DNA of 6,389 nt from NCBI GenBank assembly GCA_013151875.1, contig JAADHL010000033.1, positions 1 through 6,389 of the forward strand, given 5' to 3'. Made by a program: the position numbers and the translations under genes. Below the pieces are notes generated by a model that was not told the origin of the DNA, searched no databases, and saw only the letters and a program-made list of their open reading frames with translations. The DNA is from Deltaproteobacteria bacterium. Its GTDB lineage: Bacteria; Myxococcota_A; UBA9042; DTJE01. Below are positions 1 to 5,535 of this stretch, piece after piece (the first letter of the stretch is position 1; the number at the start of each line of letters is the position of its first letter).

Positions 1-302
1 ATCTCCAAAATGTCTTCGCGGATGAGGAAGGGCGTAAGGAAAAGGAAGACCAGCGAGACGACGGCAATGACCAGGCCGCTCAGCGCGAACGGCTTCCTGC
101 GGACGACGAAAAGGCCGACGACCGCGACCACGATGGCAAGTACGAATCCGACGACGACCACCACCCCGGTCCACCATTCGGTGCCGAAGTACATGGCGGC
201 GTCATTGAATTTGACAACGTCGGAATCAACCCATTCGACGGACAGGGAGCCTATCAGGCCAGTCAACCCGCCGATGATTGCGATGATCAGTCCGTAGACC
301 AT
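1..302 (-). CDS. Multi-pass membrane protein of unknown function, C-terminus cut by the window edge
   Basis: An open frame starts at ATG 302-300 and runs without a stop off the left edge, giving 100 complete codons. I do not recognise the family. The visible protein has three hydrophobic stretches: residues about 2-20 (VYGLIIAIIGG start), about 43-67 (very rich in Val) and about 72-94. Between the first two lies a polar, acidic loop (EWVDSDVVKFND) with Trp and Tyr that would sit at the membrane surface. An RRK triplet at 68-70 separates the second and third segments and probably faces the cytoplasm. The start is supported by GGGAG at 313-309, six bases upstream. It lies 97 bp downstream of the TPR gene on the same strand, so it may be the next operon member or have its own promoter. 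It is probably a small inner-membrane protein; a link to the lipid transporter is only suggested by position. Confidence 0.75.
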   Translation of the reverse strand, partial: MVYGLIIAIIGGLTGLIGSLSVEWVDSDVVKFNDAAMYFGTEWWTGVVVVVGFVLAIVVAVVGLFVVRRKPFALSGLVIAVVSLVFLFLTPFLIREDILE

Positions 303-308
303 TGAGTG

Positions 309-313
309 CTCCC
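309..313 (-). promoter_or_regulatory. Ribosome binding site of the partial membrane protein gene
   Basis: Read on the minus strand this is GGGAG, followed by a six-base spacer (CACTCA) and the ATG at 302-300. The good Shine-Dalgarno match and spacing fix the start of a gene whose end lies outside the window. Confidence 0.65.
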
Positions 314-320
314 GTGGCTA

Positions 321-330
321 TAAACGTTTA
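321..330. promoter_or_regulatory. Possible operator-like palindrome TAAACGTTTA
   Basis: The two halves (TAAAC/GTTTA) are perfectly complementary with no spacer. The site lies about 20 bp upstream of the ATG at 302, where a repressor or activator could act. A 10-bp palindrome can occur by chance and no second copy was noticed in the window, so this is only a candidate site. Confidence 0.2.
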
Positions 331-399
331 CGGACGACCGGAGATCGACCTTTGCCGAAATCCGGAGCGAACGTATTCTGCAATTCAGGACGAAGCGCG

Positions 400-1092
400 T
401 CAATAGGAAATTTGGCTTTCCTTTACAGATGTGCTCCGATCCTGCCCCGCGGCCGCGCGAAAACGGGCTGGGAAGAGGCTGTCCGTGGCCGCCTCTTCGA
501 GGTTTTGAGCCGCTTCCCGCCCCCGCCCGTTCTTTTTCAGAACATTGGACAGCCTGAAGCGCGCGGTCGTACACAAAGGACTACGCGCCAGGATCTTACG
601 GTATTCCCTTTCCGCTTCAGGGTATTTCCCGTTGCGCTCGAATCCCATGCCCCTGGCCAGATCCAGCCGATTGGCCCTGTCGATCCACACGGCCCTCCCG
701 AACTGAAAGGCAAGCGGGCCGGCCTTTTTTTTCGGGTCCTCTGAATCCAGCAGAAATCGGACCAGCGGAAAGTACGGGCCCGTGGGGCTCAGTCGCTGGA
801 CCCGGGAAAGATATGATCGGATGGTGGCGATAGGCAGGCCGAGTGCCCTCGCTGCGACGGCGGCCTTGACCGTGGGGAGCCACCAGGTTGGAAACTGTTT
901 CAGCAGGTTCAGGTAAGCGTCGTACCCCTTGCCGAGTCTACCCTGTCGCATGAAATCGTCAGCGGCCGCCAGGCGCTGCATGGCCCTGAATGCCTCGCCC
1001 TCGGCCCTGGCGCTGCGCGATATCGGGGCGCACATGGCGAACGCGGCCACCACCAGCAAAGCAAAACTCATGGTTGAGGTACTGTTTGTCAT
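400..1092 (-). CDS. Secreted (periplasmic) TPR-like repeat protein
   Basis: This 230-residue protein has an N-terminal export signal. A hydrophobic core at about residues 9-20 (FALLVVAAFAM) ends in SRSARA at 25-30, a plausible signal peptidase I site before EG. Cys21 is not in a good lipobox, so lipoprotein status is unlikely. The mature part is helical. Residues about 139-172 fit a canonical 34-residue TPR (LARGMGFERNGKYPEAEREY, then KILARSP), with a second weaker unit at 173-206. Residues 42-68 (RQGRLGKGYDAYLNLLKQFP) resemble another. TPRs usually mediate protein-protein contacts, so a periplasmic adaptor for the MCE transporter is a reasonable inference. ATG 1092-1090 directly follows the DUF362 stop, with no gap and no clear Shine-Dalgarno, implying coupled translation; the ATG at 1071 is an alternative that leaves a tighter signal peptide. 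A run of eight A's at 732-725 lies inside the gene. Confidence 0.8.
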   Translation of the reverse strand: MTNSTSTMSFALLVVAAFAMCAPISRSARAEGEAFRAMQRLAAADDFMRQGRLGKGYDAYLNLLKQFPTWWLPTVKAAVAARALGLPIATIRSYLSRVQRLSPTGPYFPLVRFLLDSEDPKKKAGPLAFQFGRAVWIDRANRLDLARGMGFERNGKYPEAEREYRKILARSPLCTTARFRLSNVLKKNGRGREAAQNLEEAATDSLFPARFRAAAGQDRSTSVKESQISY

Positions 1093-2175
1093 CTATTCGT
1101 ATTTTTTGAATAAATCGCCCCATGGGGAATCCATCCAACGCCTGACCCTCCGTCGACCTTCGGTCGGATACCACAAATAATCGTGATAGAGGAACGAGCC
1201 CAGGATGAACAGGTTGACCAGAGGGGTGTGGAAAAACAGCTTCTGCATCCTCTTCATGGGACCAAACCAAAGCGCGTCGCCCACGAGACTCGCCACGTTG
1301 TCCCCAACCGAGAATTTTTCCCGGTGCTTTGCAATGGGCTCGCCCACGACCTCTATATCGTCAAGGACGCCGGTGCCCAGCCCGTCTTCGTGCGCGATGC
1401 GGATATAGTCGAGGTCCATGGGCTCGAAACCCATCAGGCTGGAAGCCACGGCATCGAGGGCAACGCAATCGCCGGATGCAAGGATGAGGTCCTTGATCAC
1501 CGGGAACATTGTCCTGGGCCCGGGACCGTTGCCGAAGGTTGTGCCGTCGGCGACCGCGAAAATACCTCCATGAATCTCTTTCTGGATATGCAGCAGGTCG
1601 ACCAGTGTCTCGTGAATCCGGCTGTGAGTGTAGTGGCGCCGGTTGTTCAGCAGGCCTCCGAACGCGTTTTTCATCGAGCACGTGGTTGTCGCGTAGATAT
1701 GGGTCTTTACCGTCGGAAGATGGACGATGTTCTTGCCGTGGAAATAGTCGGGTATGCGTATACCTTCCGGGAAAACCTTGTCAAGGACCCTCATGCGGGC
1801 CTTCGGGTGATAGACCTCCCATTTCATGTGGTCGTCGCGAAAGTTGTACAGGACAGGCAACCTGGATTTCTCGAATATGGGATTGAACTTGTTGAGGCGT
1901 TCACCCTTGGAGGCGTTCGTCACAACGGTTTCGTTTTCGACCACCACCAGGTCGTCGAACCCCCTGGACCTCAGCCCCTTTGCGACGCCTTCCAACTGCC
2001 ACGGGGTGGTGTTGGCCCCGGGAAAGAACATGTGCCAGGAGATGTTGTCCTTGCGGATGGTCGTCGCCCCCTTTTTCAGGAACTCGTCGACACCGGCCAT
2101 TTCAAGCAGCCTGGCATAGTCGCTGACCACGGTTTCAGGACTGGTTTTGATGATTGCGACCCTGGATCCGCCCAT
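1093..2175 (-). CDS. DUF362 domain protein without ferredoxin cysteines
   Basis: The protein (360 residues from ATG 2175; 361 from GTG 2178) matches the DUF362 family (PF04015). Numbered from the GTG, landmarks are NISWHMFFPGANTTPW at 45-60, the hallmark LPTVKTH..TTTCSMKNAFGG at 154-175, VADGTTFGNGPGP at 209-221 and ALDAVASSLMGFEP at 240-253. Some DUF362 proteins carry a 4Fe-4S ferredoxin domain; only two isolated Cys (167, 238) are present here, so no cluster site is visible. A hydrophobic stretch near the C-terminus (about 319-337, LVNLFILGSFLYHDYLWY) followed by an Arg-rich patch (GRRRVRRW) may tether it to the cytoplasmic face of the membrane. There is no signal peptide. Its biochemical function is not established. 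It lies 40 bp after the MCE gene and directly abuts the TPR gene, so it is probably co-expressed with the transporter. Confidence 0.85.
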   Translation of the reverse strand: MGGSRVAIIKTSPETVVSDYARLLEMAGVDEFLKKGATTIRKDNISWHMFFPGANTTPWQLEGVAKGLRSRGFDDLVVVENETVVTNASKGERLNKFNPIFEKSRLPVLYNFRDDHMKWEVYHPKARMRVLDKVFPEGIRIPDYFHGKNIVHLPTVKTHIYATTTCSMKNAFGGLLNNRRHYTHSRIHETLVDLLHIQKEIHGGIFAVADGTTFGNGPGPRTMFPVIKDLILASGDCVALDAVASSLMGFEPMDLDYIRIAHEDGLGTGVLDDIEVVGEPIAKHREKFSVGDNVASLVGDALWFGPMKRMQKLFFHTPLVNLFILGSFLYHDYLWYPTEGRRRVRRWMDSPWGDLFKKYE

Positions 2176-2183
2176 CACGTGTT

Positions 2184-2188
2184 CTCCC
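2184..2188 (-). promoter_or_regulatory. Ribosome binding site deciding the DUF362 start
   Basis: The minus strand reads AAGGGAG, then AACAC, then GTG ATG. The GGGAG core is 5 bases from the GTG at 2178 and 8 bases from the ATG at 2175. The ATG has the better spacing and the commoner codon, so I prefer it. Confidence 0.6.
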
Positions 2189-2215
2189 TTCTTATCGGCC
2201 GGCGAGCGGTCGAGC

Positions 2216-3229
2216 CTATTCCTTCCACAGCACCTTCCAAGGGTGCCGCTTGATGTCCTTGATTATTTCAACCAGGTCGTCGTACATCTCGCGGTCCGAG
2301 AGCAGGGCGCCGATGCTGCCCTTTCCATCCTTCAGCGCCTTTGTCACCGCCTTCGCGTTTTCGAGCGTGTCCTGAAGCGGCACCCTGCCGTCCGCGATCG
2401 TGGAGCGGCCGTCGGCCAGCAGCCCGTACAGTTCGTCGATGGTCTTTTCCACCTTGGTCACAATACCCGGGACCCGCTTGAACGCTGGGGCGACGTCCTT
2501 TTCGAGCCTGCGGGAAACCAGCTTCAGCGAGGCAATGAGCTGTTTGAGGTCCCTACCGTCCCCGGCCGCCGTGCCCAGGGCCTTGGTCAGGTCGGCGATG
2601 TGGTCCATGGATTCACGCACCTTGTCGATCGCCACCTTCACGGACTCGCGATTTTCGGCGATCATCTCGTTGGCCTGATCGGAAATATCCCGGATGTTCT
2701 TGACCAGCTCCTTCACGTTGGCCCGATTTTCCTTCAGGATGCCGTTGAGTTCATTCAGGATGCTGCTGGCGTCGGCGCCGAGGTGCTCTAGGCGCAGGGG
2801 CCCCATGCCGTCCGCCACGTCTCCGGATTTCAGGGTGGGTTCGTCGTGCGAGCCTGGGTCGATTTCGATGTACTTTTCGCCAAGGGCCCCAAGCGTGGTT
2901 ATGTAGTACCTCGCGTCCCTGTGCAAAAGCCCAGGAACCTTGGGGGCCACCTTCAGGGTCACCCTGACCTGGACAATCTTGTCGCCGTGCGCCTTGTCCG
3001 GCATGCCCCCCCAAAGGTCCACGGCGGCCACTTTTCCGACCGTGACGCCCGTGATCTTTACCGGGGCGCCGGTTTTCAGGTCGGCGCTGGTGGGGAAATC
3101 AACGTACAGAAGGCTCTGGTCCGAGCACCGGAAATCGCCCAGCACCAGTATGAATCCTACAAGCACGGCGAGGGAGACCAGGATGAGGGCCCCGACCTTC
3201 ACCTCCATGGAGTAACCTTTTTCAGCCAT
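2216..3229 (-). CDS. mlaD: MCE (MlaD-like) lipid-binding protein with long helical C-terminal extension
   Basis: This 337-residue protein has a short cytoplasmic N-terminus, one membrane anchor at about residues 12-30 (VGALILVSLAVLVGFILVL) and an MCE domain at about 40-126. The domain includes TSADLKTGAPVKITGVTVGK and ends in the family motif LGALGEKYIEIDPG (113-126). MCE proteins form hexameric rings that pass lipids between the membranes. E. coli MlaD is about 180 residues. Here some 190 more residues follow, largely predicted amphipathic helix (about 152-325), with the terminal signature GSIGALLSDREMYDDLVEII and HPWKVLW common in long Gram-negative MCE proteins. The tail probably forms a coiled or tubular extension into the periplasm. 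The ATG lies 3 bases after the ATPase B stop; GGAG sits nine bases upstream of it, inside the ATPase gene. The symbol names the family, not proven orthology. Confidence 0.93.
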   Translation of the reverse strand: MAEKGYSMEVKVGALILVSLAVLVGFILVLGDFRCSDQSLLYVDFPTSADLKTGAPVKITGVTVGKVAAVDLWGGMPDKAHGDKIVQVRVTLKVAPKVPGLLHRDARYYITTLGALGEKYIEIDPGSHDEPTLKSGDVADGMGPLRLEHLGADASSILNELNGILKENRANVKELVKNIRDISDQANEMIAENRESVKVAIDKVRESMDHIADLTKALGTAAGDGRDLKQLIASLKLVSRRLEKDVAPAFKRVPGIVTKVEKTIDELYGLLADGRSTIADGRVPLQDTLENAKAVTKALKDGKGSIGALLSDREMYDDLVEIIKDIKRHPWKVLWKE

Positions 3230-3232
3230 TCT

Positions 3233-3976
3233 TTACATCTCCATGGGGCCGGTTGGCTCCCCCCGGATGAACTGCTTGACCACGGGGTCATCCGAGGAGC
3301 GGAAGGCCTCAGGGGGGCCGTCCAACCGCACCCGACCCTTATACAAAAAGATGATCCTGTCCGCAACGCCGAAGATCGAGCGCAGATCGTGCGACACGAC
3401 GATCACGGTCTTGTTCAGGACGCGCGCAAGGTGGTCGATCATGCGGTCCACGTTGGCGCTCGCGATGATGTCCAGACCTGTCGTGGGCTCGTCCAGGATC
3501 GCGCATTCGGGCGCCAGCGTCAGCGCCCTTGCAATGGACACTCGCTTGCGCTCGGGGGGGCCGACGTCCGCTGGCATCTTGTCGCCCTTGTCCGCCATCT
3601 GGACCATTTCCAGGAAATCCCGGGCCTTGCGGTAGGATTCATGCCTGGAAAGACCGCCGTGCTTTCTGAGGGGAAGGGCGACGTTCTCCCTCAGGGTCAT
3701 CGAGTCGAACAGCGTGGAGTGCTGGAACACCAGGACGTATCTCGTCCTGACCGGCCTCCATTGGGCCTCCGAATAGTCGGTAACGTCGTCGCCGTCGATA
3801 AGAATCCTGCCCGAATCCGGTTTAAGCAGGCCGACTGCGTGCTTGACCAGAACGCTCTTGCCGACTCCGCTGGTGCCTATGATATATGTCACTTCCCCGT
3901 CGTTGATGGTCAGATCGATGCCGTCCAGTACCCGAATGCCACCGAATGATTTGCTTATTTCGCGATACTCGATCAC
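3233..3976 (-). CDS. mlaF: MlaF-type ABC ATPase B with degenerate signature motif
   Basis: Cytoplasmic ATP-binding subunit of the MCE transporter, 247 residues from the preferred GTG start. Seen: Walker A GTSGVGKS (34-41), Q-loop Gln85 (VLVFQHSTLFDS), Walker B with intact catalytic Glu (CAILDE, 158-163), D-loop TGLD and switch His196 (VVSHD). The C-terminal tail QFIRGEPTGP is typical of MlaF. The ABC signature, normally LSGGM before RKRV, reads VGPPE (138-142, bases 3565-3551), so the Ser and both Gly that contact ATP across the dimer are lost while the flanking KMPAD and RKRVSIARAL are normal. The protein therefore cannot supply a normal signature to its partner but retains its own hydrolytic residues, which complements ATPase A. 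ATG 3988 is an alternative start (251 residues). The GTG gives the usual (M)IEYREISKSFGG N-terminus and a 4-bp GTGA overlap with permease B. An in-frame extension to 4171 is overlap artefact. Confidence 0.93.
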   Translation of the reverse strand: MIEYREISKSFGGIRVLDGIDLTINDGEVTYIIGTSGVGKSVLVKHAVGLLKPDSGRILIDGDDVTDYSEAQWRPVRTRYVLVFQHSTLFDSMTLRENVALPLRKHGGLSRHESYRKARDFLEMVQMADKGDKMPADVGPPERKRVSIARALTLAPECAILDEPTTGLDIIASANVDRMIDHLARVLNKTVIVVSHDLRSIFGVADRIIFLYKGRVRLDGPPEAFRSSDDPVVKQFIRGEPTGPMEM

Positions 3977-4728
3977 AGCAGGTACCATCCTCCGGCGATG
4001 ATGAAATCCAGGATGATGACCGCGAACAAGGTGTTGACGACCGCCCTGGTGGTGGCCTGACCGACGCCTTCCGATCCACCGGACGCATGGAATCCCGCAT
4101 CGGCTGCAATGATGGGGATCGCGACCCCGTAGGCGAAGCACTTGATGAGTCCCACGCACAGGTCGCTCCACCCGGTCATGCCCAGGGACAGGAAGGTGCT
4201 GGGATTGACCTGGAAGCGCAGGTCGGCGATGACCATTCCCGCCAGGACCGCGACCAGAACCCCATAGACGGTCATTACGAACATCATGATCACGGTGGCG
4301 ATGAACCGCGGGACCACCACGAACTCGATCGGATCGGTGTTGGTCATCTTGAGGGCCTCGACCTGCTCGGTAACCACCATGGCGCCCAGTTCAGCGGCGA
4401 TGCCGCTGCCCACCCGCGTCGCGATCATCAGGGCGGTTATGGTCGGGCCGAATTCACTGATCATCACGTTGATGAAGGTGGCCCCCACCATGGAAAGATC
4501 GGGCAGCACCTTCTGGGCCTGGATGCTGCCCTGGTATACCGAAATCAACCCCAGGAAGCCCAGGGTGACCGAAATGAAGACCAGGGATCGGTTTCCGATG
4601 TTGTGCATCTGATCCAGCAGGCGGGCCAGAGACGGCGGACGCTTTATCATGGCGCGCATGGTCTCGCCCAGCAGCCCCAAAAGGCGCAGCGGCAAAAGCC
4701 GGGCCTGTGAAATGCCTCCGCTCACCAT
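3973..4728 (-). CDS. mlaE: MlaE-type permease B
   Basis: A 251-residue integral inner-membrane permease of the MlaE/YrbE family, the transmembrane half of an MCE ABC transporter. The family core is clear at about residues 92-141: EFGPTITALMIATRVGSGIA, then AELGAMVVTEQVEAL, then DPIEFVVVPR. Hydrophobic segments lie at about 49-66, 80-106, 136-168, 190-210 and 228-248. A late conserved SGGSEGVGQATTRAVV (216-231) precedes the last helix. The N-terminal GETMRAMIKRPPSLARLLDQ region resembles the interfacial elbow helix of MlaE. The gene overlaps the end of permease A by 7 bp (ATG 4728) or 4 bp if GTG 4725 is used; the Shine-Dalgarno is weak for both. It differs clearly from permease A outside the core, so the two probably pair as a heterodimer. 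The symbol marks the family. Confidence 0.95.
   Translation of the reverse strand: MVSGGISQARLLPLRLLGLLGETMRAMIKRPPSLARLLDQMHNIGNRSLVFISVTLGFLGLISVYQGSIQAQKVLPDLSMVGATFINVMISEFGPTITALMIATRVGSGIAAELGAMVVTEQVEALKMTNTDPIEFVVVPRFIATVIMMFVMTVYGVLVAVLAGMVIADLRFQVNPSTFLSLGMTGWSDLCVGLIKCFAYGVAIPIIAADAGFHASGGSEGVGQATTRAVVNTLFAVIILDFIIAGGWYLL
3989..3993 (-). promoter_or_regulatory. Shine-Dalgarno GGAGG bearing on the ATPase B start
   Basis: GGAGG on the minus strand abuts the ATG at 3988-3986 with no spacer, which is too close for initiation there. It is 12 bases from the GTG at 3976-3974, long but workable. It lies within the end of permease B, so initiation is likely coupled to termination of that gene. 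Confidence 0.45.
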
Positions 4729-5534
4729 CCCATCCAGAGTGTAGAGACCAGGAAATTGACCACGAAAATCGAGATGGCGGCAGTCACGACCGAGTTGTTG
4801 ACGGCGCGGCCGACGCCCTCGGCCCCGCCCTTAACCGTCAGTCCGAAATAACACGACACCACCGATATTCCGCCGCCGAACGCCACTGCCTTGATCAGGC
4901 CCATGACCAGTTCGTCCAGCAGGTGGCTGTCGATGACCGACTGCCAATAGACGTGCATGTCTATCTGAAGGATTATCTGGCAGGTGACGGCCCCTCCGAC
5001 GAGGGCGAATACGTCGCCGATGCATGTCAGAAGCACCAGCATCACTATCATTGAAAAGAAACGCGGCACGACCAGGTAGCGCACGGGGTCCATGCCCAGC
5101 ACGCGTAGGGCGTTGACCTGGTCCGTGACCACCATGGCCCCCAGTTCAGCGGTGTTGTTGGCCCCGACCCTGCCGGAGAACATCAAGCCGATAAGGACCG
5201 GGCCGATCTCGGACAGGATCGCGGTGCCCGCGGCCCAGCCTACAAGGGACGTTGCGCCCGTGCTCTCGACGAAGCCGCCGCTTTGAATGACCATGATGGC
5301 GCCGGTCAGCAGGGCGGTGGCTACCACGACGGTAATGGATTTGACGCCCACCTTGAAGAACTGGCGCACCGTTTCGTCATAATCGAAATCCGGGGGCACC
5401 ATGGCGCGTATGATCTCGTACTGGAGGACGCCCATGCCGCCCACTATGTTGCAGGCCGAAAGGATCGCGCGTCCAACCGAGGCGACGCCCCCGAACGTGA
5501 AACGCGACAGCGTCTTTTCAACCGCGCCGCCCAA
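4722..5534 (-). CDS. mlaE: MlaE-type permease A, TTG start
   Basis: A 270-residue MlaE/YrbE-family inner-membrane permease. The core at about residues 109-158 reads EIGPVLIGLMFSGRVGANNT, then AELGAMVVTDQVNAL and LGMDPVRYLVVPR. Hydrophobic segments are at about 65-84, 97-120, 153-185, 208-230 and 247-268. The motif VKGGAEGVGRAVNNSVV (234-250) parallels the end of permease B. The N-terminus is about 17 residues longer relative to the core than in permease B. Translation is predicted from a TTG at 5534-5532, one base after the ATPase A stop (TGA-A-TTG), because a strong GGAGG lies six bases upstream. The tight spacing suggests translational coupling and balanced stoichiometry with ATPase A. It most likely forms one half of a heterodimeric channel with permease B. 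Confidence 0.95.
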   Translation of the reverse strand: MGGAVEKTLSRFTFGGVASVGRAILSACNIVGGMGVLQYEIIRAMVPPDFDYDETVRQFFKVGVKSITVVVATALLTGAIMVIQSGGFVESTGATSLVGWAAGTAILSEIGPVLIGLMFSGRVGANNTAELGAMVVTDQVNALRVLGMDPVRYLVVPRFFSMIVMLVLLTCIGDVFALVGGAVTCQIILQIDMHVYWQSVIDSHLLDELVMGLIKAVAFGGGISVVSCYFGLTVKGGAEGVGRAVNNSVVTAAISIFVVNFLVSTLWMGW

Positions 5535-5535
5535 T

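Larger units (their letters stand above)
303..399. other. Intergenic gap with a 10-bp perfect palindrome
   Basis: This is the longest non-coding stretch between complete genes here. It holds TAAACGTTTA at 321-330, a perfect 10-bp palindrome in an AT-rich island just upstream of the downstream gene's ribosome binding site. The hexamer CCGGAG also appears twice (near 338-343 and 362-367). There is no GC-rich hairpin followed by a T-run in either direction, so no intrinsic terminator for the TPR gene is visible and read-through into the membrane protein gene is possible. I cannot assign a convincing -35/-10 promoter. Confidence 0.5.

Noticed and set aside
287..574. A 95-codon minus-strand frame overlapping the end of the TPR gene and the gap
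   Set aside because: It is out of frame with the TPR protein, its product has no domain, and it would overlap the start of the better supported membrane protein gene.
710..732. Terminator-like GGCCGGCC followed by eight T's on the plus strand
   Set aside because: No plus-strand gene ends here and the sequence encodes DPKKKAGP of the TPR protein on the minus strand; the palindrome has no loop.
1183..2253. A 356-codon open frame on the plus strand opposite the DUF362 gene
   Set aside because: Its product is low-complexity and shows no family motif, while the opposite strand encodes a clear DUF362 protein. Long antisense frames are expected in GC-rich coding DNA.
3554..3560. Run of seven G's in ATPase B as a possible frameshift or sequencing error causing the odd signature
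   Set aside because: The frame is continuous with conserved motifs on both sides, and no single-base shift restores LSGGM. A substitution artefact cannot be fully excluded.
2846..3949. A 367-codon plus-strand open frame across the MCE and ATPase B genes
   Set aside because: It spans the junction of two strongly supported minus-strand genes and its product (His-, Asp- and Arg-rich) has no recognisable domain.
3989..4171. N-terminal extension of ATPase B upstream to 4171
   Set aside because: The extra 61 residues are Arg/His-rich sequence lying entirely inside permease B in another frame; MlaF proteins start just before the IEYREISKSFGG region.
3946..4710. A 254-codon plus-strand open frame opposite permease B
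   Set aside because: The very Gly/Asp/His/Gln-rich product is the typical complement of hydrophobic transmembrane codons; permease B on the other strand is clear.
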